The notes below the pieces were generated by a model. The model was given only the letters and a program-made list of their open reading frames with translations. It made no database searches and was not told the origin of the DNA. A stretch of DNA of 16,168 nucleotides, taken from the NCBI GenBank assembly GCA_017861495.1, contig JAGFXW010000024.1, forward strand, positions 1 to 16,168, given 5' to 3'. Below, one piece after another: positions 6,083-12,914 of this stretch (the stretch's first letter is position 1; each line of letters opens with the position of its first letter). The position numbers and the translations under genes are program-made. The DNA comes from Bacillota bacterium (GTDB taxonomy: Bacteria; Bacillota_C; Negativicutes; CTSoil-072).

Positions 6083-6174
6083 AAAACCCGGTTTGCGCCG
6101 AGCTTTTTAGCGACGGTGCAAGCCGCTGGTTGCACTTATGTCCATCGGATAAAATATTATACTTTCCGATGGAC
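6079..6174. other. Hairpin-rich spacer with a 13-bp direct repeat
   Basis: Between the nitroreductase stop and the terminator lie two further hairpins: GTGCAA/TTGCAC (6116-6121 with 6130-6135) and GTCCATCGGA/TCCGATGGAC (6140-6149 with 6165-6174). TTAGAAAACCCGG occurs at 6079-6091, overlapping the stop codon, and again at 6175-6187 at the left arm of the terminator. This may be the trace of a duplicated terminator. Confidence 0.45.
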
Positions 6175-6178
6175 TTAG

Positions 6179-6233
6179 AAAACCCGGCTTCTGCCAAACT
6201 GAACCTTATCAGCGCTGGCAGAAGCCGGGTTTT
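6179..6233. terminator. Strong bidirectional intrinsic terminator
   Basis: An exact 18-base stem pairs 6179-6196 with 6216-6233 (AAAACCCGGCTTCTGCCA and its complement). It is flanked by A and T runs and lies between the convergent nitroreductase and rhodanese genes, so it can end transcripts from both. Confidence 0.9.
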
Positions 6234-6237
6234 TTCA

Positions 6238-6576
6238 TTATTTCGCTTCGGTTGGATAACCGGCTCTTTCCCAGGCATCAAAACCGCCTAATAGAGCATG
6301 CACATCAGTAAAACCTTCTCGTGTCATAATGTTCGCCACACGGGCGCTTGTGTATTCTTTGTGTCAAGTGCAATAAGTTACTACCGGTTTTGTTTTGCCA
6401 AGTGTTTTCATAAACGCTTTAATCGCTTCATCATCATTCGGCTCTACCCTTACACTGCCGGCTATCTTCCGGCTGCTCTTCTCATAAGGTTCATCCTGCC
6501 TCACATCGACAATCAACACATCTTCGGATTTCATCCTTGTCATGAGGTCTTCAGGCGAAATTCTGGCTGCAGGCAC
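6238..6576 (-). CDS. Rhodanese-like sulfurtransferase with in-frame UGA at the active site
   Basis: A single rhodanese domain of 112 codons. Codons 1-70 (start GTG 6574-6576, with AAGGTGA six bases upstream) include LIVDVRQDEPYEKS and end VVTYCT. Codon 71 is TGA (6364-6366). The same frame then continues HKEYTSARVA and a typical rhodanese end, ALLGGFDAWERAGYPTEAK, to TAA at 6238-6240. Homologous small rhodaneses have YCTC followed by two residues, E and a T-S pair, so the TGA falls on the second cysteine. That residue fits the catalytic position of the C-x4-[RT]-S loop. Rhodaneses move sulfane sulfur through a cysteine persulfide. The intact downstream half suggests UGA is read as selenocysteine; a recent nonsense mutation or a sequencing error is the alternative. 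A weak hairpin follows the UGA. Confidence 0.75.
6334..6346 (-). promoter_or_regulatory. Weak SECIS-like hairpin after the UGA
   Basis: Read on the minus strand, CGCC-CGTGT-GGCG forms a four-pair stem with a 5-base loop whose second base is G. The loop starts about 22 bases after the UGA, inside the range used by bacterial selenocysteine insertion elements. The stem is short and I see no bulged U or extended lower stem, so this is only compatible with a SECIS and does not demonstrate one. Confidence 0.2.
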
Positions 6577-6610
6577 TTTGTTCACCTTCCTCACAATATT
6601 TATACTACTA

Positions 6611-6640
6611 TAACAGAAAACTTCTCGTTAGCTGCTGTTA
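6611..6640 (-). other. Short inverted repeat in the rhodanese leader
   Basis: TAACAG (6611-6616) and CTGTTA (6635-6640) are complementary around an 18-base loop, in the 94-base gap between the terminator of the HD gene and the rhodanese start. A TATAAA-like -10 lies just downstream on the minus strand, but no matching -35 is evident. The gap must hold the rhodanese promoter if the terminator works. Confidence 0.25.
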
Positions 6641-6670
6641 TCCTTATTGTAACACAAAATATCACAGAAT

Positions 6671-6701
6671 ATTTAAAAAACACGGCACCGAAACGGATGC
6701 C
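6671..6701 (-). terminator. Intrinsic terminator after the HD phosphohydrolase gene
   Basis: On the minus strand GGCATCCG-TTT-CGGTGCC forms a stem with one bulged T (6684-6690 pairing with 6694-6701) and is followed by GTGTTTTTTAAAT. It lies about 45 bases after the stop of the HD gene and separates that operon from the rhodanese. Confidence 0.7.
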
Positions 6702-6743
6702 CCCTTTCCAGTGTCGCCAGGGTAATACGAGAACTGTAACTAT

Positions 6744-7337
6744 TCATATTGCTTTCTGGGCTTCAATCCGGACTGTCCCCTTCAATTGCTGCAACGCTTC
6801 CTGTATCTGCCGGGTTAAACAAATGAACTCATGTTCCACAGAGGCCATATTTTTTTCGGAAACATCCGGGAGTGAGAAAATTGGCGGGGGATTTTTCTGA
6901 AACCCTTGATGATGTAAATTTTTAAATTCGTATTCCAGCAAAGCATTATCAATCTCATCAATCTGCCTTAGTTCCATGCTCGTTAAGTTGTCAATTCCAA
7001 ACTTGGAATAAATAACTTTTTGCAGATTCTGTTCAATTTTTTTGTAGTCCTCCAAAAAATATTTAACCGGTCTGGTGATATCAGAAATATATGCCTCGCT
7101 GGCATCATGAAGCAAGCAAGCCAATCGAACTCTTACTGACAAACCTCTTGCTTCCGCTTCCTGGGCACAGTTGATGGAGTGCTGTGCGACACTGTAAAAA
7201 CTTTTGAAGTGGCCGTTTGCCCGGCACATTTGCGATAAGGCGTGGGCAATATCTTCCGTCTTCACCTCATCGGTACGAGGAGCTAAAGGATAAAACATCG
7301 TATTCGTATACGTTAAAATCGGATTATTTCTCGGCAT
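6744..7337 (-). CDS. HD-domain phosphohydrolase (YfbR-like)
   Basis: A 197-residue protein with the HD metal-dependent phosphohydrolase signature: H53 in YSVAQHS, H77-D78 in LACLLHDASEAYISD, and a later aspartate in the DEIDNALLEYE stretch (about residue 131). The layout is that of YfbR-like 5'-nucleotidases and phage-type HD hydrolases that act on nucleoside monophosphates or related phosphates. The substrate is inferred from the family only. The C-terminal 40 residues form a helix rich in glutamine. Start ATG 7335-7337 has AAGGAG about 14 bases upstream, rather far, so the start is less certain than for its neighbours. The gene lies 30 bases after the DUF434 gene in the same direction and ends before a terminator, as the last gene of a three-gene unit. 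Confidence 0.85.
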   Translation of the reverse strand: MPRNNPILTYTNTMFYPLAPRTDEVKTEDIAHALSQMCRANGHFKSFYSVAQHSINCAQEAEARGLSVRVRLACLLHDASEAYISDITRPVKYFLEDYKKIEQNLQKVIYSKFGIDNLTSMELRQIDEIDNALLEYEFKNLHHQGFQKNPPPIFSLPDVSEKNMASVEHEFICLTRQIQEALQQLKGTVRIEAQKAI

Positions 7338-7367
7338 GGCTTTACAAAATACTCCTTCTCTCTGGTT

Positions 7368-8141
7368 TCACCGTTCAAAGTTACTGGGGAAAACAGTTGG
7401 TTCCGCGGTTTGAACCACAGAGGCTCGGCCATTCATATTTACAATCCAGGCCCCCTGTATATAATCGTCAACTATTTGTTTCGATAGATTAAACCAACTA
7501 CCGCATTCATCCAGCAAAACTGAATCACCAGTGACAATCCTTGCCTTTTGGGCCAGAATAGCATCCGTATTAGGCACCAGTTCCACGGCAACAGGAATTT
7601 CCCAGCCAACTGAGTGCTCTACTATTTTCTGCCTCAACTTACCGGAATTTGAAACTGGCGCGTCAAGAAAAAAATTCACTTCCGGTACCGCAAACTTACG
7701 CAGCGATTCGCCAATAAAATACAAAGCCATATCCGTTTGTTCAATGATGCTATACGTCCCCCGCAAACCTGCCAGATCCCTTAAAACCCCATCATTGCCC
7801 AAGATCAATACACTGCCGGAGAGGGCTACTTCGAGTGTGATAATCAGATTGAACCCATCGATATAAATACAACCATCTTTCGCAAATTCCATTGGAAGCA
7901 TGGTTGCTTTTCTTTGTTCATACTGTCGTTTGGAAGCGGTTGCCCTTTGCAGGGCTATCCGTTGCCGGGACGATAGCTGATAATGTCCGCCAACGAAATC
8001 GACTGTTCCGCCCATTTTATACCCTCTATCCAATAACCATCGAACGTCCTGCTGGGCAAAACGGAGTTTTTCAATATTTTTTCCCGAAAACCATTTTCGG
8101 TCTTCGGTATCGAACCCTCGCCGGGTTGTTTTCGGTGTCAC
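7368..8141 (-). CDS. DUF434 domain-containing protein
   Basis: A 257-residue soluble protein of the uncharacterised DUF434 family. The N-terminal part has RGFDTEDRKWF and a helical stretch (VRWLLDRGYKMGGTVDFVGGHYQLSSRQR). The C-terminal part carries the family hallmarks IDGFNLIITLE, GNDGVLRDLAGLRGTY, FLDAPVSNSGKLR and GDSVLLDE. The spaced acidic residues (IDGFN, LDAP, TGDS) in alternating strands and helices recall a PIN/NYN-like metal-dependent nuclease fold; this is inference. GTG at 8139-8141 is taken as the start because GGAGGG lies just upstream at ideal spacing; the frame is open for another 15 codons without a better site. It sits 50 bases after the ferredoxin-nitroreductase gene and 30 bases before the HD phosphohydrolase, probably in one operon. 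Confidence 0.85.
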   Translation of the reverse strand: MTPKTTRRGFDTEDRKWFSGKNIEKLRFAQQDVRWLLDRGYKMGGTVDFVGGHYQLSSRQRIALQRATASKRQYEQRKATMLPMEFAKDGCIYIDGFNLIITLEVALSGSVLILGNDGVLRDLAGLRGTYSIIEQTDMALYFIGESLRKFAVPEVNFFLDAPVSNSGKLRQKIVEHSVGWEIPVAVELVPNTDAILAQKARIVTGDSVLLDECGSWFNLSKQIVDDYIQGAWIVNMNGRASVVQTAEPTVFPSNFER

Positions 8142-8191
8142 GCTTAGCCCTCCTGCCATAGTTAAGCTGCTAATCATCACTACCATTTGTT

Positions 8192-9229
8192 TTACTCATT
8201 GAAAAATTTTCCACTCGGTGAAAGCCTTGTTATGGACGGAGCATAAAGCAGATCATCGTCTTCTTCAACTTCACCGGTTTCTGTCCAATATTCCGTTGCA
8301 TCGCCATTAGTGTATCGATGTGTCCTTTCCAACCCATGTGTTTTCATGATTTTTACTGCTTCATCATACGTTTCTACAATCCCCTTAATGCTATCCCGAA
8401 CATAATATTCATACCCATTTTTTTCTTTAACCGGAGAAAAAAAGGTCAGATCAAGGGGATTTCGGTCGACAAGCCTATAATAACGATACTCTGGATAGCC
8501 TACCATAATAGCGCCGGTAACCACTTTATCCTCAGGCAAATTCAACAATTCGAGCAATGGTCGATAACCCGAAGACGCGCACGCCTCGAAAATACCGGCC
8601 CAACAACTTCCTAACCCGATCGCTGAAGCATAAAGTTCAACATACGCAAGGGAAAAGTGGGTATTTTCTCTTCCCCGCGTGAAGTCTTTGGAAGAAAATG
8701 CTACGACAAGGCAAGGCGCATTTCGCAGTATCACATCTTTACCGTCACTGCGATAGGCTGCAACATAACTTGGATAGATTTTATGTTCCTCTATCCAGTT
8801 AATTGTTTGATCTGTGATTTTTCGTAATGTTTCAGGGTCCTCTATGGCTAGATAGGATATTCCTTGCGAATTCCCGCCCGTCGGAGCAAAGCGGGCAATG
8901 TCCATAAGCCGAAGCAATTGCTCCCTAGGGACCGGTGTTGTTTTGTAACAGCGAATAGACCGGCGGGATCTAAGAAATTGATAAATAGCATCCCCATCGA
9001 TTCCCCGAAAAGATTCTACAGAAGTTTGTCCGGTAAGCGGTGCACGAATATTGTTTAGTGCCGAATACGGACATACGGAAACACAATGCCCGCAAGCAAT
9101 GCAGCTGTCCGGATCCATGCACTCCGGGCCTTCCGCGCCCACCTTAATAATTACTCGCGGGCACACCGCCGCACAAATACCACATCGTACACATTTCTCT
9201 TGCTCTACTTGGATAAGTTCCATTTTCAT
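8192..9229 (-). CDS. Ferredoxin-nitroreductase fusion protein
   Basis: A 345-residue fusion. Residues 1-60 are a two-[4Fe-4S] ferredoxin domain with C13-x2-C16-x2-C19-x3-C23-P and C43-x2-C46-x2-C49-x3-C53-P. Residues about 80-265 are an FMN nitroreductase domain (FLRSRRSIRCYK, ARFAPTGGNSQ, GLGSCWAGIFE, VGYPEYRYYR). The layout suggests electrons pass from a low-potential ferredoxin-type donor to FMN and then to an unknown substrate in the cytosol of an anaerobe. The last 75 residues or so, acidic and tyrosine-rich (VKEKNGYEYYVRDSI, TGEVEEDDDLLYAPS), extend beyond the usual end of such proteins. Start ATG 9227-9229 has AGGTGAGG at good spacing. It is the first gene of a unit with DUF434 and HD genes. 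Confidence 0.9.
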   Translation of the reverse strand: MKMELIQVEQEKCVRCGICAAVCPRVIIKVGAEGPECMDPDSCIACGHCVSVCPYSALNNIRAPLTGQTSVESFRGIDGDAIYQFLRSRRSIRCYKTTPVPREQLLRLMDIARFAPTGGNSQGISYLAIEDPETLRKITDQTINWIEEHKIYPSYVAAYRSDGKDVILRNAPCLVVAFSSKDFTRGRENTHFSLAYVELYASAIGLGSCWAGIFEACASSGYRPLLELLNLPEDKVVTGAIMVGYPEYRYYRLVDRNPLDLTFFSPVKEKNGYEYYVRDSIKGIVETYDEAVKIMKTHGLERTHRYTNGDATEYWTETGEVEEDDDLLYAPSITRLSPSGKFFNE

Positions 9230-9282
9230 CCAACCTCACCTTTCGCATTTTATTTTTATCAATGCACCAACCTGGTGGGCTG

Positions 9283-9312
9283 ATAGTATGGTTTTATCTC
9301 GTTGGATGCCAA
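9283..9312 (-). promoter_or_regulatory. Candidate promoter of the ferredoxin-nitroreductase operon
   Basis: On the minus strand TTGGCA (9307-9312) and TACTAT (9283-9288) are spaced by 18 bases, about 55 bases upstream of the start codon. The nearly palindromic CACCAACCTGGTG lies just downstream, near the expected start of transcription. The matches are fair, not perfect. Confidence 0.4.
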
Positions 9313-9352
9313 AATAGAAGAATTTTTTTAAGCCATTCAATCGGTTCGGCCG

Positions 9353-9796
9353 TTACCGATAATTTAAAAACGGGGTTTTTACAGTAATCGGCGACGTATT
9401 ATTGGCAATCGTCAACACTGCTCCCGGACGATAGGAAAACGCATAGGCAAATTCCCGCCCGGAATAAGTGATCGCCCGGTATTGAACAGTAATATTTTGC
9501 TCGTTTGTCATCGGAAAAGAAAATTGGTGGCTTTGTTCACCCATTGCAGTGAAGGTAAAAGAATCAAGCGTCTGGTTTCCTGTTTTAATGTCCACCACGA
9601 CGGATTTTAGCGCATAGACAGTGACTGTCTCTTCTCCGCCATAAGAAGTGGAATAATAAGATGTCCAAAAGTTTGCCCCTTCAATCTTGGCCGTAAGTTC
9701 GCCTCCGGTCTTCTGTTCGGAGGCGAAAGTACTTAACGGGAACACCGCAATCATTGTAAAACAAATCACAAGCGCAAACCATTTCATCTTTTGCAT
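9353..9796 (-). CDS. Small secreted protein, unknown function
   Basis: A 147-residue protein with a clear signal peptide (MQKMKWFALVICFTMIAVFP, cleavage probably after STFA at residue 25). The mature part is rich in Ser, Thr, Tyr and Phe, and in beta-strand-like segments such as ETVTVYALKSVVVDIKTG and NITVQYRAITYSG, which suggests a small extracytoplasmic beta-sandwich. No lipoprotein cysteine or membrane anchor is visible, and I recognise no family. Start ATG 9794-9796 has GGAGGGG five bases upstream. It follows the FAH-family gene by 41 bases in the same direction and may be the last gene of the pncB-aas-FAH unit. No clear terminator follows the stop. Confidence 0.75.
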   Translation of the reverse strand: MQKMKWFALVICFTMIAVFPLSTFASEQKTGGELTAKIEGANFWTSYYSTSYGGEETVTVYALKSVVVDIKTGNQTLDSFTFTAMGEQSHQFSFPMTNEQNITVQYRAITYSGREFAYAFSYRPGAVLTIANNTSPITVKTPFLNYR

Positions 9797-9837
9797 ATAT
9801 ACCCCTCCAAAAAGGATAATTTTATTGTTCAGCAGGA

Positions 9838-10722
9838 TTACGCCAATAAAACCCGTAATTCGCCCAAGCCTTCGACGGAAGTTACGACTTCATCGCCGGC
9901 CTTCAACCACACCTGCTTCTCCTGAGGGTACCCGACAATAACACCTTCAGGCGTCCCTGTAAAGATCAGATCGCCTGGTTTTAATGTCATATATTGCGAA
10001 ATATAACTGATTAATTCTGCGCACGTAAAAATCATATCCTTCGTATTGGACGACTGCCGGATTTCTCCATTTACACGGCATTCCAAATGCAACTGGTTAG
10101 GATCTGACACTTCATCTGCCGTCACAAGATAGGGACCAACAGGCGCAAAACCATCGCACGTCTTGCCAAGCAGCCATTGGCTGTTTTTAAATTGAAGGTC
10201 GCGGGCGGACAAATCGTTTCCGGTTGCATAACCAAATACATAGGATAGCGCTTCCGATTCCGCAACGTTTTTCGCAGTTTTACCGATCACTATGACCAAT
10301 TCGACTTCATAATCGATTTTTTCAGCAATCGGCAAAATTGGAATTGCCTGTTGATGGGCGGCTAGTGAATTATTAAATTTGCTAAACAAAACAGGGGAAG
10401 TGGGAATGGGCAAATTGGTTTCAACAGCATGCCTGCGGTAATTTAGTCCCACACAAAGAATTTTTTCCGGATTTGTGACGCAAGAACCATAAACAATACT
10501 TTTTTCCGGCAAAAACAGCGAAGTTTCGTTCGCGGCGCTTGCTCGGACAACAAGATTTGCCAGAACCTCATAGCCATTTGTACCACTCTTAATCAAAGAA
10601 TCCATAGTACAAGGAACAGTCCGGGAAAAATAAGCAGCCGCCCGTTCAACGTCCAATATTCCTTGTTCAGTGAGAACACCCAATCCATATTCCGATCCCT
10701 TTTGCATGGTCAATAATTTCAA
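9838..10722 (-). CDS. Fumarylacetoacetate hydrolase family protein
   Basis: A 294-residue member of the FAH fold, metal-dependent enzymes that cleave C-C bonds or isomerise and decarboxylate 2-oxo acids (for example acylpyruvate hydrolases and 2-hydroxyhepta-diene-dioate isomerases). The family motifs are present: LCVGLNYRRHA, the metal ligands in KIDYEVELVIVIG, GYATGNDLSARDLQ, and FTGTPEGVIVG near the end. I place the start at TTG 10720-10722 (MKLLTMQKG) because AAGGAG lies nine bases upstream; the TTG three codons earlier abuts that site. The substrate cannot be read from the sequence, and there is no aromatic degradation cluster around it. It lies 51 bases after aas and 41 before the secreted protein. 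Confidence 0.88.
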   Translation of the reverse strand: MKLLTMQKGSEYGLGVLTEQGILDVERAAAYFSRTVPCTMDSLIKSGTNGYEVLANLVVRASAANETSLFLPEKSIVYGSCVTNPEKILCVGLNYRRHAVETNLPIPTSPVLFSKFNNSLAAHQQAIPILPIAEKIDYEVELVIVIGKTAKNVAESEALSYVFGYATGNDLSARDLQFKNSQWLLGKTCDGFAPVGPYLVTADEVSDPNQLHLECRVNGEIRQSSNTKDMIFTCAELISYISQYMTLKPGDLIFTGTPEGVIVGYPQEKQVWLKAGDEVVTSVEGLGELRVLLA

Positions 10723-10773
10723 AATTCCCAACTCCTTACGCTGTAAAGTATTTATACAAACATTCCCTATTTT

Positions 10774-12891
10774 TCACTGAAAACCTGCTTCTCCAGCCTT
10801 CTCACGCCCAAGTCCCTTGAGCGTGACGTAATCAACCTTGCCACTTCCCAAGAGAGGCAGCTTATCCACAACAATAACTTCCGCCGGCAGGGACAACATG
10901 CTTTGACGGGTATGGCTCATGAATTCCCGCAACATCTGCCGGGAAGCATTTTTATACATCGTATAAAGGATTATCTTTTCCCCTCGCTTAACATCGGGAA
11001 GGTTGGTAGCGGCGTTCCGATCCGTACCAAAACATTTTTCCGCTATTTCTTCAATAGCATCCAGGCTGATCATCTCACCGGAAACTTTGGCAAACCGTTT
11101 AAGCCTTGATTTAATACTAAGGAAGCCATCACTGTCAACACTGACCACATCACCGCAATTATACCATTCGGAAGCCGGAACAAATCCTTTTCCATACAAC
11201 AGGTATCCTTCCATCACGTTAGGCCCTTTTACCCATAGATCGCCGCCCTCTTCAATGCCGGGCACTTCCTCTATGCGGTACTCAATACCAGGCAAAAACC
11301 GTCCTACCGTACCGGTCTGGTGAAGCAATGGCGTATTTAAACTGAGTACCGGCGCCGTTTCAGTAGCCCCATATCCTTCCAATATACGGATGCCAAACTT
11401 ATCCTGCCACAATTGCCGCACTTCATCTTTCAACTTTTCGCCGCCCGAAAGAACGTAGCGCAAATTGTAAAAATCATAAGGGTGGGCAAATTTAGCATAG
11501 CCATGAAGAAAGGTAGGCGTGCCTAAAAAGATCGTGATATTTCGATCATAAGCGATCTCCGGTATCGTTCTGTAGTGCAGCGGGCTCGGATAAAGGAACA
11601 CCTCCACACCGTTTAAAACCGGCAATAGCGTCCCCGCGGTTAAGCCAAAGGAATGAAACATCGGCAGCGCATTCAACATTTTGTCCTTATGGGTATAATC
11701 GATCACACTGCTTGCTTGATGGATGTTGGCCAAGACCTGTTTATGGCGCAGCACTACTCCTTTGGGTTTGCTCTCTGTGCCACTGGTAAACAGGATTAAA
11801 CTGCCATCCCGTTTTGCCGGCGTCTTGGCCAAATACTTACAAAGGGCGGATAGCTTGTCAACCAGCCCAACCTGTATTTTGAGATCTTCCAGATATACGA
11901 CCCGGAATTTCTCTGCCAGTCTGGCGTCCAGCTCGACAAAATTGCCTTTCTCAATAAAAGCACGGGAGGTCACGATCGTCTTGACCCCTGCAAATGCACT
12001 GCAATCCAGGATAGTTGCGATTCCCGCGTTAAAATTAAGAATGGCAGGAGTTTTTCCCAGATAAAATAAAGCAAACAATGTCACTACGTGGCCAATGGAA
12101 TTAGGCAGCAGAACGCCGACTGTCTCTTCTCTCCCTAAAACAGAACACAGTTGATTGCCAAAAAGATAACTGGTGATAAGCGCCCGCCGGCACGTGATCG
12201 TACCGGCCATATCCTCAACCATCGTTTTGCTTCCGCCATGCACTCTGTCCGCATCAAGCAGCTTGTCGAATAAATTGCCCCTGCCGTCCTGGCGCTGCTT
12301 GGCCTCAAAAATTTGTTGCTGCAGCAACACAAGAATGCGGTCGCTGATCTCTTTGCGTTGCAGACGAAAACTCTTTGCCGGGGAGGGGTTGATGTGTACT
12401 GGCTGGCCAATATAAATATTTACAGCAGGAAACCAGCGTGACTTCACCTTATCGGTAATCCGGGAAAACTTGGACAATTCCGGTCCGTGAAAAATCACCG
12501 GATACAGTGCAGCTCCTGTTTTATGAACAATAAACCCCGCGCCACTATAAATTTTCATCAAATTTCCGGTTCTTGTAATACGGCCTTCAGGAAAGAAAAC
12601 TACCGTCCGACCCTCTTTAATGACACCAACAATTTTTTTTAGCGAGTACGGGTTAAACGTATCAACGGTGACATAATTTACCCAACGCAAAACGAAGCGA
12701 ATCCTGGCAGCAATTGCCGTATTGATCACAAAATAGACTTCCGGGGGTAAATAAGCGTACAAAAAGATAGCATCAAGAAACGATACATGGTTAGGCAATA
12801 TAATTGACGGCCCGTTAAATTTAAGGTTCTCCCCGCCAATCAGCCTGGTTCCAAACAACAACTTGAGCAATCCTCTCAGCAGGGCTTTCAT
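10774..12891 (-). CDS. aas: Bifunctional acyltransferase / acyl-ACP synthetase (Aas-like)
   Basis: A 705-residue two-domain protein, close to the 719 residues of E. coli Aas. Residues 1 to about 190 are a PlsC-type glycerophospholipid acyltransferase with NHVSFLD (H35, D40 of the HxxxxD box) and FPEGRITRTG (from residue 100). From about 215 on it is an AMP-forming acyl-activating enzyme: the P-loop LFTSGTESKPKG at 367-378, GYGATET at 506-512, and PLLGSGKVDY near the C-terminus with the late-acting lysine. Aas re-acylates lysophospholipids at the inner membrane, using fatty acids activated on acyl carrier protein, so it recycles membrane lipids. Start ATG 12889-12891 follows GGGGGAGAAGC. It lies 23 bases after pncB, so the two are probably co-transcribed. 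Confidence 0.9.
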   Translation of the reverse strand: MKALLRGLLKLLFGTRLIGGENLKFNGPSIILPNHVSFLDAIFLYAYLPPEVYFVINTAIAARIRFVLRWVNYVTVDTFNPYSLKKIVGVIKEGRTVVFFPEGRITRTGNLMKIYSGAGFIVHKTGAALYPVIFHGPELSKFSRITDKVKSRWFPAVNIYIGQPVHINPSPAKSFRLQRKEISDRILVLLQQQIFEAKQRQDGRGNLFDKLLDADRVHGGSKTMVEDMAGTITCRRALITSYLFGNQLCSVLGREETVGVLLPNSIGHVVTLFALFYLGKTPAILNFNAGIATILDCSAFAGVKTIVTSRAFIEKGNFVELDARLAEKFRVVYLEDLKIQVGLVDKLSALCKYLAKTPAKRDGSLILFTSGTESKPKGVVLRHKQVLANIHQASSVIDYTHKDKMLNALPMFHSFGLTAGTLLPVLNGVEVFLYPSPLHYRTIPEIAYDRNITIFLGTPTFLHGYAKFAHPYDFYNLRYVLSGGEKLKDEVRQLWQDKFGIRILEGYGATETAPVLSLNTPLLHQTGTVGRFLPGIEYRIEEVPGIEEGGDLWVKGPNVMEGYLLYGKGFVPASEWYNCGDVVSVDSDGFLSIKSRLKRFAKVSGEMISLDAIEEIAEKCFGTDRNAATNLPDVKRGEKIILYTMYKNASRQMLREFMSHTRQSMLSLPAEVIVVDKLPLLGSGKVDYVTLKGLGREKAGEAGFQ

Positions 12892-12914
12892 GCTTCTCCC
12901 CCCTACTTACCCAT

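Noticed and set aside
6298..6900. A 200-codon open frame on the plus strand across the rhodanese and HD genes
   Set aside because: It is antisense to two recognisable genes and to a terminator, has no ribosome binding site, and its translation has no protein-like pattern.
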